Shown: one piece after another, positions 43,971-52,175 of the stretch | How the letters are laid out: each line of letters starts with the position of its first letter | Numbering within the stretch: the first letter of the stretch is position 1 | Source: Ketobacter sp. MCCC 1A13808 | Lineage (GTDB): Bacteria > Pseudomonadota > Gammaproteobacteria > Pseudomonadales > Ketobacteraceae | Assembly: GCF_009746715.1 (NCBI RefSeq) | Contig: NZ_VRKW01000021.1 | Coordinates: 1 to 52,175, forward strand | DNA length: 52,175 nt | Reading direction: 5' to 3' | The notes under the pieces: generated by a model | What the model was told of the DNA's origin: nothing | The model's database searches: none | The model's input: only the letters and a program-made list of their open reading frames with translations | Made by a program: the position numbers and the translations under genes

Positions 43971-45248
43971 TTATTCTCTGCAATCAACACCATTATTTTC
44001 AATCAAATGCTCATATCGAGCATCCGTTAACGTACGTAGAAAACACACCAAACCTTCGATATCGGCTGCACTGAGTTTGGGCCCATCCGCTAATTCGCGG
44101 GTGCTGACCGTGGAGGGAACTTCCGGGTCACGCCAGGCTAACCCTGTCTCAGGGTTCAACACGTGATCCGAATTCGAGAGGAAGTGATCGTAAAATTCAA
44201 TGACCGTCTTAAGTTCCCGAAAAACGCCATTATGCATATAGGGTGCAGTTACAGCGACATTACGTAGCGTCGGCACCTTAAACTTACCTCGGTGTTCAGT
44301 ACCCGTAATACCGGGATTATCCAATAGCCCCTGATCTACGAATCCCGTAGGCATGCCGTTAAGGGCGCGCACATCCTGATTTTCAGGAACGCCTATATTA
44401 TGATATTCAAAATTAGTAAACAGTTCTTGCTTGTGCCCATTTGGGTGTAGCTGGTGGCAGGTCGCGCAGTTCGTAAATTGCTGGGAAAAAAACAGGGATT
44501 TACCCAAAGCAGCCTTCGATAACGGATCATATGAATATTCTCCTCGTAACGAGCGATCGTATTTGGAATCAAATGCAGCAAACTGGTCACCTTGTTCGAA
44601 CACCGCAATACTTTCCGTCATTGCCGCATAGGCAGCTTCAACGTCATCAAAAATGTCATGGCTATAGAGACGCTGAAAGGCTTCTACATAGCCCTGATTT
44701 TCCTGTAAACGAAGCACCACACTGGCTTTATCCATCATTCCCATTTCTACCGGATTCAGGATCGGGACAGCGGCTTGATCCGCTAGAGTGTTGGCCCGCC
44801 CGTCCAGGAACTGACCTCCGACAAATCCACTGTAATCAGGCTGCTGACTATTAAAGCGCGCATGGGTTTCGGAAGAGAACGCCGGCGTAAACCGTGCATA
44901 GGTAACCGTCGGTGAGTTCCGATCCCCTATGGAGATGCCATCGTCACCCAAAGACACCGCACTGACGCTGCCGTCTGCACCGGGGCGGTCATCAATAAAA
45001 GCCACCGCAGGGTTATGACACGTGGCGCACGATTGGCTTCTGCTGGCCGACAAATTGGTATCAGCGAACAGTTTTTCACCTAATGCAGCTTTGGTTTCAA
45101 ATTCAGGAGCAACAACGGGTGTCATCGGTACCACCGCTCCGGAACCCCCACCACCACACGAAAGCATGCAGCCGGTTAAAAATATCAAAACCAGATCATT
45201 GTAATTACGACGTTTTGCGCGTCGAACCGGCCTACTACTCAAGCCCAA
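43971..45248 (-). CDS. Di-heme cytochrome c peroxidase/MauG-family lipoprotein
   Basis: 425 residues. A lipobox (MLSC, Cys31) anchors it to a membrane. Two heme c motifs, CATCH near residue 74 and CATCH near 259, and YMHNGVFRELKTVIEFYDHF near the C-terminus are the di-heme peroxidase signature. Reduces hydrogen peroxide with cytochrome electrons, or modifies a partner (MauG-like). Divergent from the imelysin operon, with 264 bp between, so shared iron or oxidative control is possible. Confidence 0.85.
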   Translation of the reverse strand: MGLSSRPVRRAKRRNYNDLVLIFLTGCMLSCGGGGSGAVVPMTPVVAPEFETKAALGEKLFADTNLSASRSQSCATCHNPAVAFIDDRPGADGSVSAVSLGDDGISIGDRNSPTVTYARFTPAFSSETHARFNSQQPDYSGFVGGQFLDGRANTLADQAAVPILNPVEMGMMDKASVVLRLQENQGYVEAFQRLYSHDIFDDVEAAYAAMTESIAVFEQGDQFAAFDSKYDRSLRGEYSYDPLSKAALGKSLFFSQQFTNCATCHQLHPNGHKQELFTNFEYHNIGVPENQDVRALNGMPTGFVDQGLLDNPGITGTEHRGKFKVPTLRNVAVTAPYMHNGVFRELKTVIEFYDHFLSNSDHVLNPETGLAWRDPEVPSTVSTRELADGPKLSAADIEGLVCFLRTLTDARYEHLIENNGVDCRE

Positions 45249-45512
45249 TTTCGTTCACCTCTCTCAACAACTTGAGCTTACGCTCCCCGTGCCCCGACAA
45301 GCGGCCACTTTAGCATAAGCCGAAAGACTTGGTAAAAGAACGCTTACACAAACCTAATTGCTAATTGTTCTTGTTTTCATTATTCTTCGCTCCCAAATAT
45401 AAGCACTAACACCTTTAATAAGCTTGTCAGTAGACGCCTTCGTTTCACCGGCGCTACCCGTAATTACTTACGCATTCAAACCGATATATTTATGCTTCTG
45501 TAGGAGTTCAGC

Positions 45513-46943
45513 ATGAAAAGGACACAGATTGCCACCAGCATCGCACTGATTAGTTTTCTAGGCGCTTGTGGGGGCGGCGGCGGCTCAACACCCGTTACGG
45601 TGACACCGGATTCCGATCCTTCCGGCATTAACATGACCAATGCAGCAAAGGTTCTTCAAACCAATGCTGACATCGCCCTGGCTGCTTACAGTGATGCAGT
45701 CGATACCGCGGTTACATTGCAAACTGCCATCGCGACCTTTAAAGCCGATCCGACACAAGCGAATCTTGATGCTGCAAAGCGCGCCTGGCTGGTTGCCCGC
45801 GAGCCCTATGGGCAAACCGAAGTCTATCGTTTCCGATTGAGCCCTATCGACTCAACGGACTACGCCAGTGAAGATGGACCGGAGGGTGACATTAATGCCT
45901 GGCCATTGGGCGAAGCCCTAATCGATTATGTTACAGAGGGCACTGACTTTGGTGCTGACCAAGTGGGCGTGACAGATCAAAGCACGGGAGTAAATTACCC
46001 GACAGAAAATATCATTAATTCATCGGTCACGATTAATGAAGCGTTGATCAGCAACACGGCAACAGCCGACGACGAGCATGACGTAATTGCCGGCTATCAC
46101 GCGATTGAATTTATGCTCTGGGGGCAAGATCTGAACCTTGACAGCAGCGCCGACACTGAAACCAGTCGTGAGATGTCCACCTCAGGTGATGTACTGGATT
46201 CCGGTGGCCACCGCCCACTCACTGACTTCACTTCTGACACTTACGCCGCGCGCCGTTTTCAGTATCTTGAAGTGGTCGCTGCCAAACTGGTGGCAGACCT
46301 AACCGGCGTTAGAGATAGCTGGGCTGATGGCGCGGCGTATCGCTCCGCATTCACGACCATCGCGACAGAAGAAGATGCATTACAGAAGTTCGAAGAAATA
46401 CTGACCGGAATGGGCACACTCTCTGAAGGCGAACTGGCAGGAGAACGCATGCAAATCGCATTCAGCTCTAATTCTCAGGAAGACGAGCATTCCTGCTTTT
46501 CGGACAATACCCACCGCGATGTCTGGCTTAACGCTGAAGGTGTGTCCAATAGTTATTTCGGCGTCTATGCAGGATACGACAGTACGCTGGACGGCATGGA
46601 TGACAGCATTGGCCGGGCAATAGATGGCTACGGTTTCGACGACTACCTTGCGGACGCAGGGTTAGACAGCACTGCGGCTACAGTAGAAGCGGCGTTGGCC
46701 GAGTCGAAAATGAATTACGAAGCTATCGACCGCGCGGCAAGGGTCGACGGCAACCCTTTTGATGTACTAATCATGCCGGTCAATCGCAACGAAACTAACC
46801 CTGTCTACAAAACCATTTTGTCGTTGAATGCTCAGGCATCCACTATTGCCGATCTGGCTACAGAACTGGGCGTTTCTGCGAATGTTGTCGATGACGATGC
46901 CTCTGGTTGCGATACGACTCAGCCCGACTCAACCTGCGACTAA
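45513..46943 (+). CDS. Imelysin-family iron-regulated lipoprotein (IrpA-like)
   Basis: 476 residues. Lipobox FLGAC (Cys19) followed by a glycine run, then the imelysin domain with the GxHxxE motif GYHAIEFMLWGQD near 193 and a late DEHSCFSDNTHRD segment. Imelysins are envelope proteins tied to iron uptake. Leads a four-gene operon with a di-heme oxidoreductase, DUF1513 and a second imelysin. The upstream region contains a loosely Fur-like AT-rich element (TTTTCATTATTC) that is not compelling. Confidence 0.85.
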   Translation: MKRTQIATSIALISFLGACGGGGGSTPVTVTPDSDPSGINMTNAAKVLQTNADIALAAYSDAVDTAVTLQTAIATFKADPTQANLDAAKRAWLVAREPYGQTEVYRFRLSPIDSTDYASEDGPEGDINAWPLGEALIDYVTEGTDFGADQVGVTDQSTGVNYPTENIINSSVTINEALISNTATADDEHDVIAGYHAIEFMLWGQDLNLDSSADTETSREMSTSGDVLDSGGHRPLTDFTSDTYAARRFQYLEVVAAKLVADLTGVRDSWADGAAYRSAFTTIATEEDALQKFEEILTGMGTLSEGELAGERMQIAFSSNSQEDEHSCFSDNTHRDVWLNAEGVSNSYFGVYAGYDSTLDGMDDSIGRAIDGYGFDDYLADAGLDSTAATVEAALAESKMNYEAIDRAARVDGNPFDVLIMPVNRNETNPVYKTILSLNAQASTIADLATELGVSANVVDDDASGCDTTQPDSTCD

Positions 46944-46944
46944 C

Positions 46945-48456
46945 ATGCCGCTGTCGGCTCGACCTGAGTACTTCAGCCATACCAACAAGCCGGGTAAATC
47001 CCGGCTTGTTTTCGTTTATTTCGTGTTTTTTCTCTGGTTAAGCGGCTGTAATCACGAAGCCATCGCTAAGATGCCAGTGCCACCTATTGACCCCGCTGAA
47101 ATTTTGCCGGGAGGAAACACCAGCGTTTCCATAACCCCCTTTGCCAGCTTCGAAAAGCCCGCACAAAACTTACCACATGATCAAAAACCGGATTTCCATG
47201 CAGGCAAAGCCTTGGCGAACCAGCCCTGGATTAAAGCCCCGACGTCGACCACCTCCCGAGATGGTTTGGGCCCAGTGTATAACGCCCGCACCTGTCTGGC
47301 GTGTCACATAAATGGAGGCAAAGGTGCCGTTCCGGATAACAATCAACAACGGCTTTTCAGTGCATTTTTACGTATCAGTGTACCGGGTACAAACTCAACC
47401 CTGGGTGTCCAACCCGAACCCACCTATGGTGATCAACTACAAACCCAATCCGTATCTCTCGCCCATCAGCTTGGTCAGATTACAGAGGAGAATTCGCAAT
47501 CAAACGGCGTTAAGCCCGAAGCGTATGTCTACCTTAATTGGGTTGAAAGCAGCTTTACTTATTCGGACAACCACACCGTAACGTTGCGCTACCCGGAACC
47601 GGAAATCCGTCAGTTGCAATACGGCCCGCTGCAGAAAAACACCCTTTTTAGTCTGAGAGTTGCACCCGCTATACCGGGTATGGGGTTAATTGAATTGATC
47701 GAGCAATCCGATATCGAAAAGCTCGCTGACCCCCATGACCGCAATCAAGATGGTATTTCCGGCCGGATTAATCGGGTCTGGGATGCACGTAGCCAGAAAA
47801 CAGTGCCAGGACGATTCGGTATGAAAGCGAATAGACCGGATGTAGCCATGGTTGTGGCTGCGGCATTCGCCAATGATGTGGGCATCAGCAACAGATTGTT
47901 TCCAGATCAGCCTTGCACAACCAAGCAAACCCGCTGCCTGGACGAACCCAGCGGAAATGACGATACCGGCATTGAAATAGCAGATCCGTTATTCGGTTTG
48001 GTGGTAGGTTTTACGCAGAACCTGGCCGTGCCTGTACGCAGGAATGCCGACGATAAATGGGTTCAGCAAGGCCGCAGTCTTTTCTATGAAACCGGCTGTT
48101 CCGGCTGCCATCATCCGCGGTACGTAACCGGACGCAGCACTAAAAATCCGCACCTGTCAGAACAAACGATCTGGCCTTATAGTGATTTTTTATTACATGA
48201 TATGGGCCCCGGTCTGGCTGATGGACGGCCGGATTTTGAGGCCAGCGGCAATGAGTGGCGCACCCCGCCTCTGTGGGGAATCGGCTTGACCAAAGCCGTC
48301 AATGGCAATGCCAATTTGCTACACGACGGCAGAGCGCGCTCGGTTGAAGAAGCCATCCTCTGGCACGGCGGTGAAGCTGGGCCCGCACAACAGGCCTTCA
48401 TCGATTTACCTGAGCAGCAGCGTGAATTATTAATTCAATTTGTCGAATCATTATAG
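46945..48456 (+). CDS. Di-heme oxidoreductase family (DUF1111) lipoprotein
   Basis: The ATG at 46945 is 1 bp after the imelysin stop (TAACATG), giving 503 residues. A signal with lipobox LWLSGC places the Cys near 34. Heme c sites are CLACH near 117 and GCSGCH near 384. Typical companion of imelysins in iron-regulated operons, probably passing electrons in iron reduction or uptake. Odd: a perfect 11-bp-arm hairpin (46984-47010) lies in the first codons; a later GTG start would give a signal without positive charge. Confidence 0.8.
   Translation: MPLSARPEYFSHTNKPGKSRLVFVYFVFFLWLSGCNHEAIAKMPVPPIDPAEILPGGNTSVSITPFASFEKPAQNLPHDQKPDFHAGKALANQPWIKAPTSTTSRDGLGPVYNARTCLACHINGGKGAVPDNNQQRLFSAFLRISVPGTNSTLGVQPEPTYGDQLQTQSVSLAHQLGQITEENSQSNGVKPEAYVYLNWVESSFTYSDNHTVTLRYPEPEIRQLQYGPLQKNTLFSLRVAPAIPGMGLIELIEQSDIEKLADPHDRNQDGISGRINRVWDARSQKTVPGRFGMKANRPDVAMVVAAAFANDVGISNRLFPDQPCTTKQTRCLDEPSGNDDTGIEIADPLFGLVVGFTQNLAVPVRRNADDKWVQQGRSLFYETGCSGCHHPRYVTGRSTKNPHLSEQTIWPYSDFLLHDMGPGLADGRPDFEASGNEWRTPPLWGIGLTKAVNGNANLLHDGRARSVEEAILWHGGEAGPAQQAFIDLPEQQRELLIQFVESL
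46984..47010 (+). terminator. Stem-loop at the imelysin/di-heme gene boundary
   Basis: AACAAGCCGGG-TAAAT-CCCGGCTTGTT followed by TTCGTTTATTT looks like an intrinsic terminator 40 bp after the imelysin stop. It lies inside the next coding region, so it may attenuate the downstream genes and set a high imelysin to low oxidoreductase ratio. Confidence 0.5.
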
Positions 48457-48464
48457 GGGGACAC

Positions 48465-49631
48465 GTGAAACGTATTGAAATCAATCGTCGTCAATTTCTA
48501 GCCACCTTAGCAGCTGCGGGGCTTTCACCCCTTTGCATTGCCACCCCCTTCGGCGCAGGCGAAAAACCCAGTGCTTCAGCCACTGAAATGTGGGTTTCTG
48601 CACAAGGGAACAGCAGTGACAAATACAGTCTGGGCTGGGTAGATGCAGATGCTCGCCCCAAGTCCACCTCCGGTCGCATATTAAGTGGCTATCGCGGACA
48701 TGGACTAGCATATCACCCGACCAAACCGAACAAGGTCGTCATGTTTTCAAGACGGCCGGGCCGGGTCGGAATGGAACTGGATGTTTTGACAGGCAAGATT
48801 GAACACCGGTTTTATTCGACAGAAGGCAGACACCAGAGCGGTCACGGCTGCTTCAGCTCCGACGGGGCTGTGTTATTCGTCTGTGAAACCCTTTCCAGCA
48901 GTGGTAAAGGTAACATCAGCGTGCTGGATGCAAAAACGTACCAGTGCCTTAACCAATTTGATAGCTACGGTATTGGCCCCCATGAAATCAAACTTATGCC
49001 GGACAACAGGACTTTGGTAATTGCCAATGGCGGTCTGCATCAAAGCCCGAAAAGCGGACAGGGAATATTAAATCTTGAAAGCATGGAGTCCAACCTGAGC
49101 TACGTCGATAGTGTTTCCGGTGAACTCATTAGCAAGCACCGGGTTACTGAGCCGAAAGCAAGCATCCGGCATCTTGATGTTGCCGACGACGGCACCGTCG
49201 CATTGGCAATGCAAGTTCAGCGGGCTGCCATGTCAAGTAATCGTGTTGTGCCGTTGGGAGCGGTGCATAAGCAAGGCAAACCGATTGAGTTACTGGCCGA
49301 ACCGAATATGTTGATCGCGCAAATGCACGATTACATGGGCAGTGTTGCTATCAATTCAACATTTCGTATCGCTGGTTTTAGCAGCCCCAGAGGGAATGTC
49401 ACCGCATTTTGGCATTTAGATAGCCATCAATTATTGGGCTATCACGCCTTTCACGATGTTTGCGGCCTGGCCGTCACCCAGGATCAGCAACGCTTTGTGT
49501 TGTCCAATTCTTTTGGCCAGCTACGCCAGCTAAACGCACATAATTTACAGGAACAGGTAAGGCAGCGATTGCAATTTCCTGACATGCAATGGGATAACCA
49601 TTTATCGGTCATACCAACGCGCAAAGCTTAA
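48465..49631 (+). CDS. DUF1513 family exported protein
   Basis: 388 residues. GTG start with AGGGGGA 5 bp upstream. An N-terminal Tat-like signal (NRRQFLATLAAAG) is followed by a beta-propeller-like domain (GHGLAYHPTKPNKVVMFSRR, GIGPHEIKLMPDNRTLVIAN, ASIRHLDVADDGTVALAMQ). DUF1513 proteins regularly accompany imelysin and DUF1111 genes; their biochemical role is not known. Export in folded form would fit a cofactor-bearing protein. Confidence 0.8.
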   Translation: MKRIEINRRQFLATLAAAGLSPLCIATPFGAGEKPSASATEMWVSAQGNSSDKYSLGWVDADARPKSTSGRILSGYRGHGLAYHPTKPNKVVMFSRRPGRVGMELDVLTGKIEHRFYSTEGRHQSGHGCFSSDGAVLFVCETLSSSGKGNISVLDAKTYQCLNQFDSYGIGPHEIKLMPDNRTLVIANGGLHQSPKSGQGILNLESMESNLSYVDSVSGELISKHRVTEPKASIRHLDVADDGTVALAMQVQRAAMSSNRVVPLGAVHKQGKPIELLAEPNMLIAQMHDYMGSVAINSTFRIAGFSSPRGNVTAFWHLDSHQLLGYHAFHDVCGLAVTQDQQRFVLSNSFGQLRQLNAHNLQEQVRQRLQFPDMQWDNHLSVIPTRKA

Positions 49632-49653
49632 CGACGACCAACCAGGTGAAAAA

Positions 49654-50730
49654 ATGAAACACGTATTTTCTGCAGCTCTAATCTTTGCTTTTCTAATACT
49701 CAGTGCTTGCGGAGGCTCCAAATCGAACACTCCGTTAGTAGTTAACCAGGATACCATTAGTAATGCCCTGCGGCTGGCCGTAGACAACTCCATACTGGTG
49801 GCGGTAACCGGTTTCGAAGCTCAGGCATCGGGCCTATCAACAAAGGCTGCAACTTTTTGCGAAGCACCCGCCACCGCAACATTGTCCGCAGCGCAGCAAC
49901 AATGGGCATTGCTGGTGGAACAGTGGTATAGGCTGGAGGCTTACAAATTCGGCCCGCTGGATGATGATATCGTGTTCCCCGCCTATAACTATATTGATTC
50001 TTACCGGCTTCGCGGAACAGATTATACTGCCACCGTGCGAACGGAAATCAAAGCCATGATGAATAGTAGCGAAAGCCTGACAGAAGCGTATTTTGACAAT
50101 AAGAACTTTAACCAAGTCGGCTTGCTCGCCCTTGAAGTGACACTTTTCGAAACCGCGGACACCCAAAGTCAGCAGCCAACTGACATACTCAATGAATTCA
50201 CATCAGCGCCACGCAAGTGCGAAATACTGAAAGGGCTTTCACTGCAATTGTTAAAACGCGCGCGCTATGTCGAGGAAGGCTGGAACCAGCAACACAAGAA
50301 TTCCGACGAACCCTATCGTGAACTATTTCTAAGCAATCGTCTGGATGATGGAGCAGAGCCGTTGACGCAACTCCTGGCATCAATACAGGAACATCTTGAT
50401 TATCTGCAGCAACGTAATGTAGTCACGAATACATCCAGGATTTCGGGCCATGCGTGGCGGGCGGTAACGGCTTCCATTGACGAAATTGAATCCTTACTGA
50501 AGGGGGACGACGACGCCGAAACCAGCTTTTTTAAACTAATGCGAAAGTCTGGATTCGCAACGTCTGTCGACACTGTCGAAGCCAATATTCAAATGGCAAG
50601 AGACAGCATTACTCTGCAGGATCCGGTTCAGTTTGAAATCGCGGTTGCGCAACTGGACGGAAATTTTAAACGCGAAATACCCAATGGCCTGGAAGTTGAA
50701 TTGGGTATCAATTTTACTGACGGCGATTAA
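49654..50730 (+). CDS. Second imelysin-family lipoprotein, motif-degenerate
   Basis: 358 residues. Lipobox LILSAC (Cys19), then an imelysin domain with WALLVEQWYRLEAYKFGPL and GLLALEVTLFE where the first imelysin has GYHAIEFMLWG. The motif His is thus absent, as often in the second imelysin of such operons, so metal binding at that site is doubtful. It lies 22 bp after DUF1513 and closes the operon. Confidence 0.8.
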   Translation: MKHVFSAALIFAFLILSACGGSKSNTPLVVNQDTISNALRLAVDNSILVAVTGFEAQASGLSTKAATFCEAPATATLSAAQQQWALLVEQWYRLEAYKFGPLDDDIVFPAYNYIDSYRLRGTDYTATVRTEIKAMMNSSESLTEAYFDNKNFNQVGLLALEVTLFETADTQSQQPTDILNEFTSAPRKCEILKGLSLQLLKRARYVEEGWNQQHKNSDEPYRELFLSNRLDDGAEPLTQLLASIQEHLDYLQQRNVVTNTSRISGHAWRAVTASIDEIESLLKGDDDAETSFFKLMRKSGFATSVDTVEANIQMARDSITLQDPVQFEIAVAQLDGNFKREIPNGLEVELGINFTDGD

Positions 50731-50783
50731 TTTCAAGCATGGCAAATACCAGTTTCAAGCCACGCTATCCGGGCCATCCTGAC

Positions 50784-51686
50784 TTAGAGCGCATTAGCAG
50801 CAAATGTATCACAAGCAGCTAATGTGCCTAACTGGAAACCCTGCCGGAACCAACGCGATCGCTGCTTTGCGGAACCATGAGTAAAGGATTCAGGCACGAC
50901 ATAACCCTGCCCTTGCTTTTGCAGCGTATCATCACCGATCTGGCTGGCTGCGTTGAGGGCTTCGTCAATATCGCCTTCTTCAAGAATATTACGCGCTGTA
51001 TTGGCTTTGTTTGCCCAAAGCCCGGCAAAGCAATCCGCTTGTAACTCCATCCTGACCTGCAACTGATTCGCCTGCGCTTTGCTCACCGATTTCTGCTTCT
51101 GGCGAACCTGAGCGGAAACACCCAATAGAGTTTGTACGTGGTGCCCAACTTCATGGGCAATAACGTAGGCTTGTGCAAAATCTCCCGGCGCGTTATGCCG
51201 CTGTTTCAAATCCTGGTAAAAGCTTAAATCGATATACACTTTTTGGTCACCGGGGCAGTAAAATGGCCCCATCGCCGCCTGTGCGTGACCGCATGCTGAA
51301 TTGACCGAGCCTGAAAACAGTACCAGTGTAGGATCACGATATTGCATGCCCTGCTCCTGGAAAAGGACTTTCCAGGTATCTTCCGTATCCGCCAGCACCA
51401 CCGACACGAAATCAGCAAGTTTTTGCTGCTCCGCTGTAACCGGCCTTGACGGGGCCGCAGATTGGGAGGTCACTTGTCCGTTACCTGTGAGCAACCCCAA
51501 TACCATTAACGGATCGACACCGAAAAACATTCCAATCACCGCAATACCGGCAATAATCAGCCCTGTTTTTGTTCCCAAGAGCCGAAATAACCCGACCGGA
51601 ATGCCGCCCCCGCCCGCACCTCGTGACGCAGTACGTCCGCGGGCATCTTCAATATTTTGACTTCGTCTACCTGCTTTCCAGCGCAT
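50784..51686 (-). CDS. YpfJ-like neutral zinc metallopeptidase
   Basis: ATG at 51686 with GGGAGG upstream gives 300 residues. MRWKAGRRSQNIEDARGR at the N-terminus, a membrane segment (TKTGLIIAGIAVIGMFFGVD), and the zincin motif AHEVGHHVQTLLGVS. The C-terminal ESFTHGSAKQRSRWFRQGF is conserved in the family. Likely a membrane-anchored protease; substrates unknown. Confidence 0.85.
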   Translation of the reverse strand: MRWKAGRRSQNIEDARGRTASRGAGGGGIPVGLFRLLGTKTGLIIAGIAVIGMFFGVDPLMVLGLLTGNGQVTSQSAAPSRPVTAEQQKLADFVSVVLADTEDTWKVLFQEQGMQYRDPTLVLFSGSVNSACGHAQAAMGPFYCPGDQKVYIDLSFYQDLKQRHNAPGDFAQAYVIAHEVGHHVQTLLGVSAQVRQKQKSVSKAQANQLQVRMELQADCFAGLWANKANTARNILEEGDIDEALNAASQIGDDTLQKQGQGYVVPESFTHGSAKQRSRWFRQGFQLGTLAACDTFAANAL

Positions 51687-51782
51687 ACCCACGCCTCCCC
51701 GACAATAACGTTCGATTCATAACGATTTCTGGGATTTTCACCCATCAAATGTGCCTTCATAAAAAAGTAAATTCAGCACGAA

Positions 51783-52175
51783 CTATTCAGGCTCGGCGGT
51801 TCGCATCGTCACAAATTCTTCCGCGGTGGTCGGATGGATACCAATCGTTTGGTCAAACTGAGCTTTGGTCGCGCCCATGTTTACCGCGATACCGATACCC
51901 TGAATAATTTCCCCTGCTTCCGGACCCACCATATGTGCACCCAAAACGATGTCAGTTTTCGCATCGACAACCAGCTTCATAAAGCTTTTTTCTTTCTGCT
52001 CTTTAAAGCTGTATTTCATCGGTGCAAATTCCGATTTGAATATTTTCAGCTTATATCCCTGCTCCCTGGCCTGATCTTCGCTTAGCCCTACAGTACCAAT
52101 ACTTGGCTGGGTAAAGACCGCTGTCGGTATATTGTCGTAATTCAGCGGAGCTGCCCCCTCACCGAAAAAATGTTT
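51783..52175 (-). CDS. gor: Glutathione reductase, C-terminal part (cut by window edge)
   Basis: The last 130 codons are present in one open frame from the edge. [19 protein letters not shown] opens the dimerisation domain, followed by [40 protein letters not shown] and FVTMR. The HPTxAEE catalytic His/Glu pair at the interface is intact and the FVTMR end fits glutathione-disulfide reductase rather than lipoamide dehydrogenase. The FAD and NADPH domains lie outside the window. Confidence 0.85.
   Translation of the reverse strand, partial: KHFFGEGAAPLNYDNIPTAVFTQPSIGTVGLSEDQAREQGYKLKIFKSEFAPMKYSFKEQKEKSFMKLVVDAKTDIVLGAHMVGPEAGEIIQGIGIAVNMGATKAQFDQTIGIHPTTAEEFVTMRTAEPE

Overview
The window reads as chromosomal DNA of a marine-type gammaproteobacterium of intermediate GC. 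The pointers are a Tus-like replication-terminus protein, TonB/ExbB/ExbD iron uptake with PiuC, HME-type and HAE-type RND pumps, a secreted lipase with its steric foldase, an imelysin/di-heme operon, and Fe(III) and NAD-salvage genes of gammaproteobacterial type. Genus cannot be fixed from the sequence alone.

Layout. (1) 1-1232: two different IS256-family transposase remnants abut. The first is the right end of an element that starts outside the window; the second is a decayed copy with a frameshift, a nonsense codon and a 14-bp insertion. (2) 1202-5643, minus strand: a short secreted Rhs-core protein with a variable C-terminal tip and its immunity gene, followed by five displaced toxin-tip/immunity pairs. 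These include type-24-like/Imm53, an unassigned pair, ParB-like/DUF6896-like, EndoU/MafI-like and a WKGKGK-type pair. Every tip restarts at the same short Rhs junction sequence (VAKK). (3) 5753-7098: gene debris. (4) 7099-13665: a heavy-metal RND operon (CzcI-like, CzcC, CzcB, CzcA) followed by a dienelactone-hydrolase family gene. (5) 13887-14759: tus-like gene. (6) 14782-22510, minus: an iron block, fbpA-like, exbB-exbD-exbD-tonB, a Fiu/PiuA-like catecholate receptor, an FMN alpha-hydroxyacid dehydrogenase and piuC. (7) 22699-26589: MsbA-like ABC exporter (+) and a CocE-type lipoprotein hydrolase (-). (8) 26875-31722, minus: RND pump operon with a GbsR/MarR regulator preceded by a perfect 40-bp palindrome. 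(9) 31808-36386: PHB-depolymerase-like esterase, PPK2, and lipase and foldase divergently oriented. (10) 36346-39793: NrtR regulator divergent from nadM-nudix and nadV, with two ATAGTG-N9-CACTAT operators. (11) 39872-42141, minus: an isocitrate-dehydrogenase-like protein containing an internal tandem duplication, plus a helical ferritin-like protein. (12) 42665-43612: broken GNAT gene and a VOC protein. (13) 43971-50730: di-heme cytochrome c peroxidase and, divergently, an imelysin / di-heme oxidoreductase / DUF1513 / imelysin operon. (14) 50784-52175, minus: YpfJ-like zinc metallopeptidase and the 3' part of glutathione reductase.

How the genes work together. Iron appears as a theme in the periplasmic Fe(III) binder, the TonB machinery with its own receptor and PiuC, and the imelysin/di-heme operon. 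NAD salvage is a compact regulon: NrtR, NadV (nicotinamide to NMN) and NadM (NMN to NAD). The most unusual items are the toxin-tip graveyard, the duplicated IDH-like enzyme, the ExbD pair in which one copy lacks the proton-channel Asp, and two large palindromic operators.
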